NCBI GenBank assembly: GCA_005406025.1
Contig: BGZK01000071.1
Coordinates: 794,961 to 858,960, forward strand
DNA: 64,000 nucleotides
Reading direction: 5' to 3'
From: Eumeta japonica
Taxonomy: Eukaryota; Arthropoda; Insecta; Lepidoptera; Psychidae
Made by a program: the position numbers and the translations under genes. Below, in pieces: positions 1-11,740 of this stretch (position 1 is its first letter; every line of letters begins with the position of its first letter). Under the pieces are notes generated by a model that did not search any database, was not told the origin of the DNA, and saw only the letters and a program-made list of their open reading frames with translations.

Positions 1-224
1 TAAAGTTGCCGAATACTTATATTTATCTATCGGGCATATCAGTCCAACGACCCGATATTTTGATAATTTTCATTTCATTTTCCGTTCTCAATTTTTTAAT
101 AACTTAGTTACATTTATTTTTCTTCTTTTCAGTAAAAAGAAATCGTAATTACCTTTTTTTAGTTTATATAGTGAGTACAATTTTTAAATAAAATAACGTG
201 ATCAGTGTCGAACAGAAGAGTAGG

Positions 225-230
<6 letters not shown>

Positions 231-268
<38 letters not shown>
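231..268. repeat. (TA)n microsatellite
   Basis: This is an uninterrupted run of about 19 TA dinucleotides. It is the source of a spurious tyrosine/isoleucine-rich ORF on the minus strand. The rest of 1-811 is AT-rich and I see no gene or recognisable element in it. Confidence 0.9.
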
Positions 269-272
<4 letters not shown>

Positions 273-811
273 ACTTACAATAGATGGCAGCACCAGTAAA
301 ACTTTAGATATATTACAACAAAACGTATTTATAACAAAGTCAGAACGTAAATAAAGGAAACGTGAACTAGGAATCAACATTATTATTGCACGGCATCACA
401 TTATTTTATAAGAGTAATGATGTTGACAATCCGAGAACTTTTTATCCGAGAACTGCTTATGCTATCTTAGTATGAGCATAAAATGTTCTTTTTCTACTTT
501 CTATGAGATTTTAGTGTCAGGCCAGATCCAGAGCGATATATTTGTAATACTTTATTATTTTACTAAATTAATTCTTTTCCTAAGCTTTGACGAAATTGTT
601 TATCTGTATATATAAAAATAGATGTTGGTCTAACCGAAATCAATGAACTTCCACATACCATAAAATTTCATATTGATCGATTACCATGAAAGTTATTCAG
701 TCATAATAATATGTAACTTTTCGTGAAGAAATGCAATCTATTTTAGCATTTGTATCCAACTTTGTCCGCGTTTGTATCATTTAATCAAATTACTAACACA
801 CGAATTCTAAA

Positions 812-1130
812 AATTCTTTCACTAATAGAAAGCTACACTATCCTTGAATAATATAGCTTATATTTTATTTTGTCACTAGCATTTGACCTGGTTTCTTATA
901 AAGATACCGTAATTAACAGCGGTATCGGAATTAAAAGCGGGAACAGAATCGAAAGCGGCATTGGCATTGAAACTGAAAACAGGCCCGGGGTCGAAACCGG
1001 GTGCGGAATCGGAATTGTAACCGAGAGGGTGACCGGGATCGAAATTTGGGCCAACATTGATATCATAATTATAAGTGGGAACGATATTGGTAGTGGCAGT
1101 AGAATCGTTTAATATAAAAGATTAAGGTGC
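812..1130 (+). repeat. Dispersed purine-rich repeat, copy 1
   Basis: The left part (AAATTCTTT, then GAAAGCTACACTATCC, then AATAATATA, then ACTAGCATTTG) matches 43777-43855 closely and in the same order. It is followed by about 200 bases of irregular GGAATCGAAA / GGGATCGAAA / AGCGGG units (902-1110). I associate the GAAAGCTACACTATCC left part with a common lepidopteran interspersed repeat. The unit run produces an ORF rich in Gly, Ile and Glu that is not a real gene. Further related copies lie at 36790-36965, 43777-44140, 46490-46665 and 50255-50520. Confidence 0.7.
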
Positions 1131-2455
1131 ACATCGTATGTTCACGCTTTCATAATAAGATCCCAACTGAAATTCAAAATTTACCATTTTATAAGTTTAA
1201 ACATTTCGTTAAAAGAGAGTTACATGGCAAGGGCTATTATACTATGTCTGAATATTCTAATGAAAAAAGCCCTTGGGATTGAACTGCTCGGCTATCAGTT
1301 TGCTTCACATTAATTTTAAATGTCAACTAAATTATTAATTACTCAATCCTTTGTATTAATGTGTTAAAAGAGCAACCCTTGAGGTTTTTGCCCATTCTTC
1401 TCTCTGTGAATCAGCATTTGGAATGGGTGGTAATGTCAAAAAGAATTTATTAATGACGTATTTCAAGTGTAATTTCATTACCTACGAAATGAAGATATTT
1501 TTAATTTGATTTGATTTGATATAGACTTATAAATACGTTCGTTTGCGTTATACAATTGAGTAACTGCAGGTAATAATATGTATACCTTAATAAAATTAAA
1601 TTTTGGCGCTTAGATTATAGGTCATATACAAATTGTTTGATTTATTTTTGTAAGCTGTTATATTTCTATTAATGATCTATATAATTAGAGGAGAAAGTCT
1701 GTAAAAATTCTGTGACATCTTGTGTGAAGGTGATTATGATGATTTGATGAAAGAGCATTGGAAGAATCAACTCTAAAGTGTCTTTGCAATGAGGAAAAAC
1801 CAGACCATTGGAACGTTCCAATGGTTCCATATTGAGATGAAGATTAACATTAAATCAGCATAAAAGAAATTATAAAAGCATTTAAAAATGTGTACTCAAG
1901 AAAAACGATGTTTGTCACGTGCGTGCGTGTGTGTTCTTTCTCATGCATACGCGTGCGCATGCGTGACTTTGTGTCTGCGTTAGATAGGGTAATGTCCCTG
2001 TTGAAAATATCCAATAGATTCCAATAGAAATAATTGTATTGGGACCTAATGTGCTTTTGTCGCTGCAAATCCATATCAATGCCCATAAAAACTTTCGAAG
2101 AAAAGAAACGGAAAGTTTAATGGAACTTATATGTCTATAGAGTTCTTATCTGGATTTACATATAGAATACATTAATTTTTCTGATTGTGAATTGTCATTT
2201 AAATGCATTAAAAACATTTACTATTTCGTATTCGGAAATCCATATTAGTTTTTATGTACAAATGGATTAACGATAAGAACAGATACAAACGTACAGGTAA
2301 AGTGCAGATAGGATCCATACAAACACAAATAACATTACAATCCCATTAAGTCCAATAAAGAAACGTCATTATGATGGACTTACATATAGATTCTTAATTT
2401 AACTCTATCTGGAATTTTTTTCTTCCAGATACATATATATAAGCCATTACAGATT
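1131..2455. other. Gene-free AT-rich spacer
   Basis: I see no coding signal here. The stretch holds a perfect 22-base palindrome at 1804-1825 and a GT/GC-rich purine-pyrimidine alternating patch at about 1917-1978 that could favour Z-DNA. Confidence 0.5.
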
Positions 2456-2745
2456 ATATTGTCGTGTATGGGACTGTATTGGGTGTTCTCAAGAGGGGTT
2501 GACAGGGTTAGATAGCGATCGCCCTAGAGAATTTTATGAGACTAAATTAATGACATACTGAAATCGAAAAGCTTAGATCAAACAGTACATTTATGTGAGT
2601 GAAGCAAAAGTGATAATTAGATACATATAGTATCAAATGAAGATTAGTGGTATCTGTCTACCTCTCCGGGGCTTGTGGAGGCGTGAGTTTCCATCATACA
2701 ATATAATATATTCTGTAAGCGTTCTAGTTGATGAGTAAAGATTGT
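2455..2745 (+). mobile_element. LINE 3' end, short degenerate copy
   Basis: The tail of this segment (GTGAGTGAAGCAAAAG, then a 'ctgtctacctctccggggc' type stretch, then GGCGTGAGTTT) matches the last 120 bases of the LINE in the MCMBP intron (43321-43440), which reads MDVSEAK...YPSGK in translation. The copy is 5' truncated and full of stops. The family is an endonuclease/reverse-transcriptase non-LTR element, RTE-like in my judgement. Confidence 0.6.
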
Positions 2746-3640
2746 TGTTTCGAATATTTTTTTCACTAAAAAATCTTTAATGTACCAATTAAGCTCAAAT
2801 AGCATTCTTTTGATTGAGTTTATTGCACGTTATTTGTTTAATCATAACCGGCTATTGTATTCTTCACCGTTTGGTTTCACTATTCGCCGTTGTTGCCATA
2901 GCTGGACGTTCGAAATGGGAGCTCATTTCGAAGCACATTGTCAGTGGCGAATGACGTATGTATTATGATAACTGGCAGTCGCTTCGACAAATATTGTTTA
3001 TGAATGCGCAAATAATATTTATCTAAGTATTCCAAATTTACTACAATGAAATAATTCTATTGCAAATCAAACGGTTTGGTTGTAGTTTTTAAATCCTTTG
3101 AAGTAATATTTTACAATTATGTACATGTAATTTATAACTCAATACACATGATTTTTATTTCTTTATGTAGTTAGTTACTAACTTCAAAAGGAGTCAAGGA
3201 TTATTAACTGTTTTCTAATTTTTAGTAAATAAGCACCCAATGTAGTTAGTTTTTTTTTTTTTAAACATCACATTTATTTCTATAACCTATATGAATTAAC
3301 AATTTTGTACTTAATTAATTATTACACTATTAACAAAAATTATTTTGCTTAAAACCCATCAAATTAAAATAAAACATACAGACAAAACTTTAAAATATTG
3401 TGTCTTATAAAAGTAAAATTATTTCTAAAAACAATAATAGGTATCAATTAAATACATAATATTCATTTCAATCCCACTACACTTTTCTCTATTCCATTTT
3501 AACACTCTTTTAGTTTATTGCTCTTGTTATTCTGTTAGTACTCACGTTAGGCATCCGTATGTTAAACGTGACAGTATACATGTAGCAACAAACAGAATCA
3601 AAATATCTGAAATGAAGCAAAAAACTAAATTTAAAGAACA
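2746..3640. other. Spacer without a recognised gene
   Basis: A 62-codon plus-strand ORF (2780-2968) matches nothing I know. The rest is AT-rich with a T-run near 3250. No splice-supported gene is visible. Confidence 0.4.
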
Positions 3641-3659
3641 CTTGTAAAATATATGAAAA

Positions 3660-3905
3660 ACTAAAATGGCGGTGGACAAGACATATGTTGTGAGAAAAGA
3701 AGGATAATGGACTAAAACAGCCACAGAATGGTATCCAAGAGACGATAAGAGAAGTCATGCGTTGGGAGGACGAGTTTTTAAAAATAACTGATCCTAATTG
3801 GATCCGCACCACAAAGGATAGAACAGAATGGAAAGCTTCAGAGTGGACCTTTGTCACAATACAAGCTGTTACGAAGGAGAATGAACCGGTTACCGATGCG
3901 ATGTA
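3660..3905 (+). mobile_element. LINE ORF2 C-terminal remnant
   Basis: One frame across 3738-3905 reads IREVMRWEDEFLKITDPNW and then RTTKDRTEWKASEW. This is the conserved tail of many insect non-LTR retrotransposon ORF2 proteins (RWxDD..KIAG.NW...A.DR..W). The upstream half (PRDDKRSHA) is in another frame, so the copy is frameshifted and 5' truncated. It is a separate family from the copy at 4545-4740. No target-site duplication could be defined by eye. Confidence 0.6.
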
Positions 3906-4544
3906 AAAATAAGAAAAAAAAATACATGTAGTGTACATATTTAATAAATCACAATATCTTCTGAAACTGTAAATCAAAGCAACAGTAAAAGCTATTTATT
4001 TATTTATTTCAATTGCACATAACAAAAAGTAATTATGACAAGGTTACCTAAATGAAGGTTATTAAATCTTCAATTAACATACTTTATCAAGGAGCTAGGA
4101 AATATATTTTATTAGATATCATAACATGCACCAATACCACACAGGTATTTATTGTCATATTCTATCTTTTATTTTTAAGATAGTAATATAAGATCAAAAT
4201 AGATAAGCGTAATCTAAAGTGTTAATCTTGTATTTTAATCTTTATGTATAATTATGACCGACTTAAACGATATAAACACGTAGGTATTCAATTTTTCAAT
4301 TGGGCACAGAGTGCTTCGAACATAAATCGTTTTTATCAATCAACTTTCAGTAATGCCACAATTAACCTTCTTTTCAAATTTATAAATACTAATAAAAGTC
4401 TTGAATAAGCGATGTTTTTCAAGAGATTCGCTTTTTATATTTCTAAATAGTACTAAATACAATTTTGTTACAAATAGAAATCTTCAGTTTAGACTATCAT
4501 TAATCAAAACTATAAATCTCTATATATTTAGTGCAATATTTGCA

Positions 4545-4740
4545 TATCTATCTTACTTCACCGACATCCATCAATCGTTTTATGCAAACTTGTCGCTGTC
4601 GAATGTTTAAAATTTGGCCCTTCTTTAATATGCCACCAATTTGATCTGTATGAGATTTTCTAGGGCAACCGAGGCCTGTTCGTCTATCACGCACGTTCAT
4701 TTCTGAGATTTCGTTTATTAATCTATTTTCATTCATGGTC
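4545..4740 (-). mobile_element. LINE 3' end, minus-oriented copy
   Basis: The minus strand reads VRDRRTGLGCPRKSHTDQIG, then ILKKGQ and KRLMDVGEV. This is the tail of the same non-LTR element whose longer copy sits at 40250-43440, where the matching tail reads [10 protein letters not shown]. It is a 5'-truncated fragment with no intact ORF. The bases between 3906 and 4544 are AT-rich and featureless. Confidence 0.65.
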
Positions 4741-5159
4741 TTCCAGATGGTAAAACGACCTCAATATATTTTTTTCTACTCCAATTGCTACATCTTTTAC
4801 CACTGCATTGATTATACTTTAGTGTTTCTTTGGTCACTCCTAACTTTCCTCACTTACGCCATTAAGCTTAATAACTGTCCATAATAAAGTAGTGGTTCTT
4901 TGACCACTTCTTTATAATGAGTAGTATAACAAATTTGTTGTGAGATGCTTTAACTATTTATTACAATTAAAAAGATTTCATTGACTTTTCTATAGGATTT
5001 CTAACAATTATTCACTTTTAAATATCTCATCATGTTTACTGTCCTTTACGTTTACTACGTTTTCACAACATTTACTTATTTTTATTATGTTTCTACAAAC
5101 GTTGAATTGTAGAACGTAATAATCTCTGGTTTTTGCTTATCACTACTAGCAGAACTCCG

Positions 5160-5411
5160 CTATAAAATATGGTCGGGTTGGTTCTCATCATCTGAAGTGA
5201 ATTTTTCTTCATATTCGTCGGTAAAAACGTGTTCAAATAAAGCTAGAAGTCTTGATTGTTCATTTTCATAAGACATGTTATTACAGACATTATTATATAC
5301 TGAAATATAATATGCAATACACTCATAAATAAAACGAAAAACAAAAATCATAATAATGTGACGTGGCCGTTGTAGCCAGGCGTGACTTAGCCACTCTCTC
5401 TTCACAAACAT
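5160..5411 (-). CDS. Short acidic ORF of unknown origin
   Basis: This is an 83-codon minus-strand frame; an internal ATG gives a 38-residue acidic tail beginning MSYENEQSRLLALFEHVF and ending in DDENQPDHIL. The acidic, DDE-rich N-terminal style recalls the start of piggyBac-like transposase ORFs. No catalytic domain follows and no TTAA-flanked terminal repeats are visible. It may be a MITE internal remnant or chance. Function unknown. Confidence 0.2.
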   Translation of the reverse strand: MFVKREWLSHAWLQRPRHIIMIFVFRFIYECIAYYISVYNNVCNNMSYENEQSRLLALFEHVFTDEYEEKFTSDDENQPDHIL

Positions 5412-5593
5412 GTAAACTTCGCCGCAGTCGCAACGACACTAAATAAAGTAGCTAATATGCTTGGTGAACGACGGTAGCTACTGTGAATTACGAAAAACGC
5501 CAGTCATTTGTTTTAAAGTTATTCAAATTTTAAAAACTGTCGGGTTTTACATACCCGATCACAATGTCGCCTGATTAATAAATCTTAAAAATA

Positions 5594-5621
5594 TATCGAT
5601 TTATCGATTACATTAATCGAT
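5594..5621. promoter_or_regulatory. Cluster of TATCGAT/AATCGAT motifs (DRE-like)
   Basis: TATCGAT occurs at 5594-5600 and 5602-5608, and AATCGAT at 5615-5621, about 160-190 bases upstream of the chosen Tret1 start codon. The insect DRE/DREF core is TATCGATA, so these are one-base variants. A core-promoter role for Tret1 is inferred from position only. ATCGAT-rich elements also occur elsewhere in this window as repeats (23923-24478), which is the main alternative. Confidence 0.35.
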
Positions 5622-5780
5622 GGTAGCACAACACAACTTACCTTTCAATTTTGGCAAGTTGACAGTTGACAATTATCATGTGTTTATGACGTTTGCGTTC
5701 ACAACAAAACTTGTTTATCGTGTATGCTGATAAGTCGCGTTGTTTTCGTGCAAATTGTAAAATTTTATATCATCACTAAC

Positions 5781-8724
5781 ATGAAACCATATTTGTATCG
5801 ACGCCGGTACTACATAAGCAGTAGTTCAGAAAGTGAACCTCTTCTGTCAGAAATTAACAGGACCCAAAATGCATCGTCAGACAGCGATTCAGATGAATTA
5901 TTTGTAATTATATCAATTATTGTATTTTACCAATAATCTTTTAATATTGAATATACTTAAATTAACTGGAATCTGTCCTTTTTTCACAGCGCGCAAATAA
6001 TACAGACCGCGCGATGGCAGACGTCGGTGCATCACAGCATCAGCTAGTCGACACCCAGCCAGACACTGGACGGAAGTTGCCTCAGTATGTTGCTGCACTG
6101 TCCGGTTAGTCTTACTTACTTTTAAACCTTATATGCAATGGTCTATTGCAGTTGTGTTCTAAGAAGACGTATTCCTCATACTGGCTCAATACATATTACA
6201 ATTTTTTGTATTCCGTGCTTAAGTATTTCTATTGAGGCACAATCACCTGAAAACTACCTAATTTATAGATATGGGACTTTGATTATTCGACGTGAAATTG
6301 TTTCTAGATGGTTTTAGGATATTATGCTATTACAAATCTAAAAGCATGTTTTTTTAATGTTCGTCTTGTGCTAACAGCTGTTACAATTCTAATCAAATTT
6401 TATATATAGGTAGATTATCAGCCGTATGCTTTAAACTCTCATTTAAAATAAATAACTGTTAATGTTAAAAGCTAAATATATCAAAGACATTGGTTTTGAT
6501 TTCACAATTGGCAATTAACTAAGATAATCTTAAATATGTTGGCATTTAAGACATTAAATTAATATCACACATGCTAATATCTCTAAGATTATCAATATTT
6601 TGACATGTTTAAATTATAAAAAACACAGTGATTGCTAAATTTTATTTTATGTCCAGTGAAGTAGAAAGTTTTTAAAACTGAAAAATATTTTGCACAGACA
6701 TTTAAACTTAAACATTAAAACTTTGCTTCTTTTAAACAATTTTATTTTGATACTTTTTTTAGTGCAAAATATTTTTTAATATGAAGGCTACTTTGTGCCC
6801 CATCTTAGATAGATTTTTATGCTAAATATTTAATAAAGAATAACATATATGTATATAATTTCAAAATATACACATAATTAATTTTTTTTTTAATTTTTCC
6901 TTATAAATGATCACATTGGAAATTATTGTACGTAATCTTCAAACCACTCACAATAGTTTTTTTTTATATCTTCGGACACAGCACCGTCTGATCTCAAACT
7001 AAGCAATGAGGTTTGTATTATGGATATCAAATAGTTGATAGAACAAATTTATACTTTTTTTATGAATATATTTCAAATAATGTATAGAAATATCCAGACT
7101 CAAGACAAACATAATTTTTTAATCAAATAAATGTTTGTCATATGCAAGAATCGAACCGAAGCACTCAGCACAGCAGGTGGGGTCACTAACTGCACCAACC
7201 AAGAAGTTCTTTTTACCATTATCCCTTTTTTTTCATCTTCAAACAGTAATGCCTACTATCTTAAAATTTCAATATTGTTATTTATATTTTTACGTAACTG
7301 TTTCTTGCGAGAATAATTGTAACAGCTATTTTTTTATTTTGATTCTAGCTACCCTGGGCGCTCTCGCAGCTGGGTCTCTTTTGGGCTGGTCATCGCCGGT
7401 CGGGCCCAAGATTACGCAAGCCAATAGTACTGAGTATGACTTCGAAATCACAACTTCTCAAGCAGATTGGATATCCTCTTTGGTCAATGTGGGTGCGGCG
7501 TTGATATGCTTTCCTATTGGTCTCATCATGGACAGATTAGGAAGAAAAAATACAATGTTGCTATTGGTGCTACCATTCACTTTGGCCTGGGTGCTTATAA
7601 TTTGGGCAGTAAATGTACCAATGCTAATGATTGGTCGTTTTATAGCAGGTATTGCAGGTGGAGCGTTTTGCGTAACAGCCCCTGCATATACCAGTGAGAT
7701 AGCACAGGACTCCATCAGGGGAACTCTGGGAAGCTATTTCCAATTAATGATCACTGTTGGTATATTATTTGCATATGCTGTTGGTAGCTATACATCAGTG
7801 TTTCTATTCAATATCCTCTGTGCTCTGATCCCATTAATATTTGGGTGTGTTTTTTTCTTCATGCCAGAAAGTCCAAGCTTTTTAGTTGTAAAAGGGCGTA
7901 ATGAACAAGCTAGACGTGCTTTGGTCAGACTTCGTGGCAGAAATTATGATGTTGATACTGAACTTAACCGACTTAAAGACAAAGAAGACGAGAAGCGAAA
8001 CCAGAATGTACCATTTTCAGTTGCTTTACGTAGAAAGACAGCAGTCAAAGCGCTTATTATATGCTACATGTTGATGATATTTCAGCAGCTATCTGGTATA
8101 AATGCTGTAATATTTAATACTTCAAAAATATTCGAAAGTGCTGGGGCCACTATTCCTGCTGAAATATCTACCATTGTTATAGGTGTAATACAAGTGCTTG
8201 CAACTTTTGTTTCCAGTTTGATTGTTGATAAATTGGGTCGCCGTATCTTGCTTTTGTTTTCGGCGTTAGTTATGTGTTTATGTTTGACTGCACTCGGGAT
8301 TTACTTCTTCTTGCAGGACACGCATGGTGAAGATTCTGATATTCTGGCTCCAATAGGCTGGCTGCCTCTAGTCTCACTATCATTATTCATTATCGCATTC
8401 TCACTTGGTTTTGGCCCCATTCCATGGATGATGGCTGGTGAACTCTGTCTCATTGACATCAAAGCGTTTGTCGGTTCTACAGCAGGAACCCTCAACTGGC
8501 TGCTCAGTTTTATCGTAACAAGCACATTTAACTCAATGAATGATGCCTTTGGGACAGGTCAGGTATTTTGGATATTTGCTGCTATTATGGTGTTGGCTTT
8601 CATATTTATTTTCTTCGTAGTGCCAGAAACAAAGGGTAAGAGTGTGGATGAAATTCAGATTATGCTAGGAGGAGAGCCTTTAAGATCTGCACAACCAAGC
8701 GTAAAAATTGACCAAAAAAACTGA
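5781..8724 (+). CDS. Tret1: Facilitated trehalose transporter Tret1-like (MFS sugar transporter)
   Basis: Three exons join in phase: 5781-5903, 5990-6104 and 7349-8724 (GT..AG throughout), giving 537 residues with TGA at 8722-8724. Members move trehalose or glucose across the plasma membrane by facilitated diffusion. Sugar-porter hallmarks are present: DRLGRK near residue 141 after TM2, PESPS near 252 after TM6, QQLSG near 325 in TM7, DKLGRR near 373, GFGPIPW near 433 in TM10 and PETKGK near 505 after TM12. The first 79 residues form a cytosolic extension, basic then rich in Ser/Glu/Asp (SSSSESE, SDSDSDE), like long Tret1 isoforms. An in-frame ATG at 5724 would add 19 residues. An internal ATG in exon 2 (MADVGAS) could start a shorter isoform. 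The family call is firm; the substrate (trehalose versus other hexoses) is not proved by sequence. Confidence 0.93.
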
Positions 8725-11439
8725 AATGGAAAACAGATTGTACTGAATAACATTATTAAAGCACATCCCGTTAGTTAGGGATGTACCTTGTTATATTGCC
8801 TATATTGTCATCAAATCTGTTTCCTTACAGCATAATATTGTGCATAAAAGTAACTAGAAAATGAAGTCCTATGTTAAAGTATGAATTAAAAATCTTTAGG
8901 TCTTATTTTAATATGTTCCTCCAGAAAAGCTTAATTGAGCCATTATTATTACATATAAGTATTATGAAATGTATGTTCTAACAATAGTCACTTGCAATCT
9001 ATATTGTGTCCATTCAAAGTTGTAATGGCTGTTGTTGTTGATGTAAATTATAGAAAAAAAGGGATAAGAGACAGAGAATATGAGGATGTACAAACAAATG
9101 AATACCAATGATTTTAGTTTTAAGTAATATTATTATTTTATATTCGAGAAGAACAGCCGCCTCTGATATTTAAATATTAATTCATGGATGTAAAAAATAG
9201 ACAGAGATGGCATTGCTAACCAATAGCTTAAGCATCGCAAGGTGATGAATTATGTACATTAAAGTGGATGGACAGCCATGTAAAGGAAATTTCCTTTGTA
9301 AAATAATGTATCCTTTACCATAAAATTTTAATCAGCTTGATAGCTGGCTAAAGGTGCAATGATTTTCTTTCGGAAGTTGAATTTATAAATACTAAAAATA
9401 GTTGAGACAACCTCAATGTGAGTCTAGCGAAATTGCCAATGTAATAACATTTAATAGATTTAGTGATGATACTCAATCTGGCTATTTTTTATATACATGT
9501 GTTCATTGCATTAATGATTGCAATATCTGTGTATTAATTTATGTTTACAGCATTGCAATAATTGATTAAATTCAACAAATTTTTTTACACTTAATTTCGT
9601 AATGGGTTGTGTTATTTGTGTATTAGTTTTTGTATCATATGTATATTAGTATTTGTGGTTTATGTGAGTGATAATGACAATGAGCATGCCAAGTAAACTA
9701 ATGGCATTTATAGTCACTTATTAGTGTAGATGTTGAATGAAGTATTGTTCTATTTATGATACATATATATTAACAATGTATAGTATAAAAAAGCCCGTTC
9801 AGTAAATAGAATATTCTCAAAAGTAATATAATAAACAATGAAGATAATATGCCAAAACTGAAAACAAAGAATAAACTGCACTAAGTATTGTAATAGTCAC
9901 TAATTCTGTTAGGCTTGCGCAACATGTCACATACAATTTGGAACGGTTATCCATTTATAGAAGAAACAAATCATTATATATGGTATGTATTTATGGATAT
10001 GCAATATAATTTTATATCATTTATTTTCAAAATACTATATAAAATGAAATGTCTACACATTAAATGTGCTTTCTATTAAGGAATGCTTTCACAAGATTTT
10101 ACACGATTACAGCATGTTTATTTGTTTACAAGAAGTTAGCACCCAAAATCGACTGTCAGCCAAATTAACTTTATTTTATAAGAGATTATTATAATGTGCC
10201 TTTTTTTTTGTCAACGAGGGCTTATATTTATACATTGTTGTTATTTATTGAATAAATTATAAATGTAAAAAAATTAATTATCTATGATTTGTGAAAAAGC
10301 ATTTGTTTGTAAAATGTCATAGATATAATAAAAGCAAATCTTAAGTAATAAAGATAAATTATATGTGAAGGATCATATATTTAAATAAAATATTACTTTA
10401 GTTAAATTGTACATTAGCACTATTTTTCTAGGTTGTTTGATATTATTATTTTATTTAAAGTTGCAATTTTACATTGTATATGTGATTATTATCGTGCATC
10501 TTTTTGTGAATAAGCATAAACTGTTATTATTTTTACACTAGTTATAGTTTTATTCAGCTATTAAAGTTAAATTACTTAAAACATAAAGTATATTGTCATA
10601 CTGAAACCCCTGTAATATGACTTTAGAGAACAAACACTTGAATGTTATAACATGACCCATAGTATAAAGGACTATAATTAAATATTTTAGAGTGATAAAA
10701 TCCCGAATTAAGTGCATCTGTATGGTGATAACGTCAGTGCTGCTACTTCTGTATACATTTGCTAAGAACACTATTGTAACCTTATTTCAATGCTATCTCA
10801 ATGTAAATAAAACCATTGATGTTCTTTATCAGAGACTTATTTTTTATGTAATTGATTTAAATAATTCATCCATTAATTTTTATTCTCTGAAAGACATGAA
10901 TGTTTTCGTACTTGTCATATTTTTAAAACGAAATTCATCAGTATATTGAGTTACATATTATAAATTAATAAATAAACAAATGAGTAATAGTTTGAAGTAG
11001 TGTTGATATTATCACTTTGCGTTATTACCAACACGTAAAACAACGCCATTTTATATGTTTTTAGCGACCCAGGGTTAGTTGCTTTTGTTAGCATTTGTTA
11101 ATAATATTTTCATTGTTATATTTTTCAGAAAACATTATGCTTATTTGCAAAAAATACTATGATTTTGTTCATAAAATACTTTTAAATTTATGTTCGATAA
11201 ATGCAAAATGTGCATAAATTGCCTTTGTGTCAGCTTTATTTATGTTTTTCATAGTAAAAGTCAATAGATGAAATTTATGCTCTAAAAACCACATTTCTAT
11301 AATTTTATAGATCAACTTAAGGCAGTTCACCTATAAATAAATTGTAAATACTATTTATTTGTTAACTATGTATTTATAATAATAAATGTTGCAAATAATC
11401 CACTTTTTTATTTTCGTTTCCTATATCTGCTTAAGTATA
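8725..11439 (+). other. Tret1 3' flank / probable long 3' UTR
   Basis: No coding signal is visible over 2.7 kb of AT-rich DNA. AATAAA hexamers occur repeatedly (for example near 9829, 9870 and 11380), so the transcript end cannot be fixed. ORFs at 10550-10771 and 10692-10949 overlap on opposite strands and look like chance. Confidence 0.4.
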
Positions 11440-11740
11440 TAGTTGGGAGCTCGGTAGCTAAGAACGTTACCTTCCAACATGAAGGGTTTCCATTCTGATC
11501 ATGAGCGTATTGGCCAATGAGATTAAACTTGAATTAAATTGATCTGCTCAAATTATATTTCGGACTACACGTTAAATTCGATTGAGGTTTTTATCGTATC
11601 GGTGACAAGCCAGCAGAGCCTAAAGGTCAACGCCATACAACCTGAAATAGTTCGAGGAAGGGCACCTATACCCTTAGCATTGGGGTGACAACTGAAATGC
11701 CGACCTTACACTAATACTAATTACTAAACTGGCATTAACA
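11440..11740 (+). repeat. SINE-like unit with degenerate tRNA-like head
   Basis: The segment opens with GGGAGCTCGGTAGCTAAGAA, which resembles a pol III A box. GGGTTTCCATTCTGAT follows about 35 bases later and resembles a worn B box. A less AT-rich body follows (about 11590-11690, around TCGTATCGGTGACAAGCC). This layout fits a tRNA-derived SINE, but no poly-A or target duplication was defined. It could also be another dispersed repeat. Confidence 0.35.

Noticed and set aside
870..1112. 80-codon Gly/Ile/Glu-rich ORF
   Set aside because: It is a translation of the purine-rich repeat units; related units elsewhere have stops.
3510..3977. 155-codon minus-strand ORF
   Set aside because: The plus strand over the same bases carries recognisable LINE ORF2 residues, so the minus frame is a shadow.
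7131..7348. Upstream extension of the Tret1 exon 3 frame (MSYARIEPKHSAQQ...)
   Set aside because: This is intron read-through. The acceptor at 7347-7348 joins exon 2 in phase and restores the family's TM1 start.
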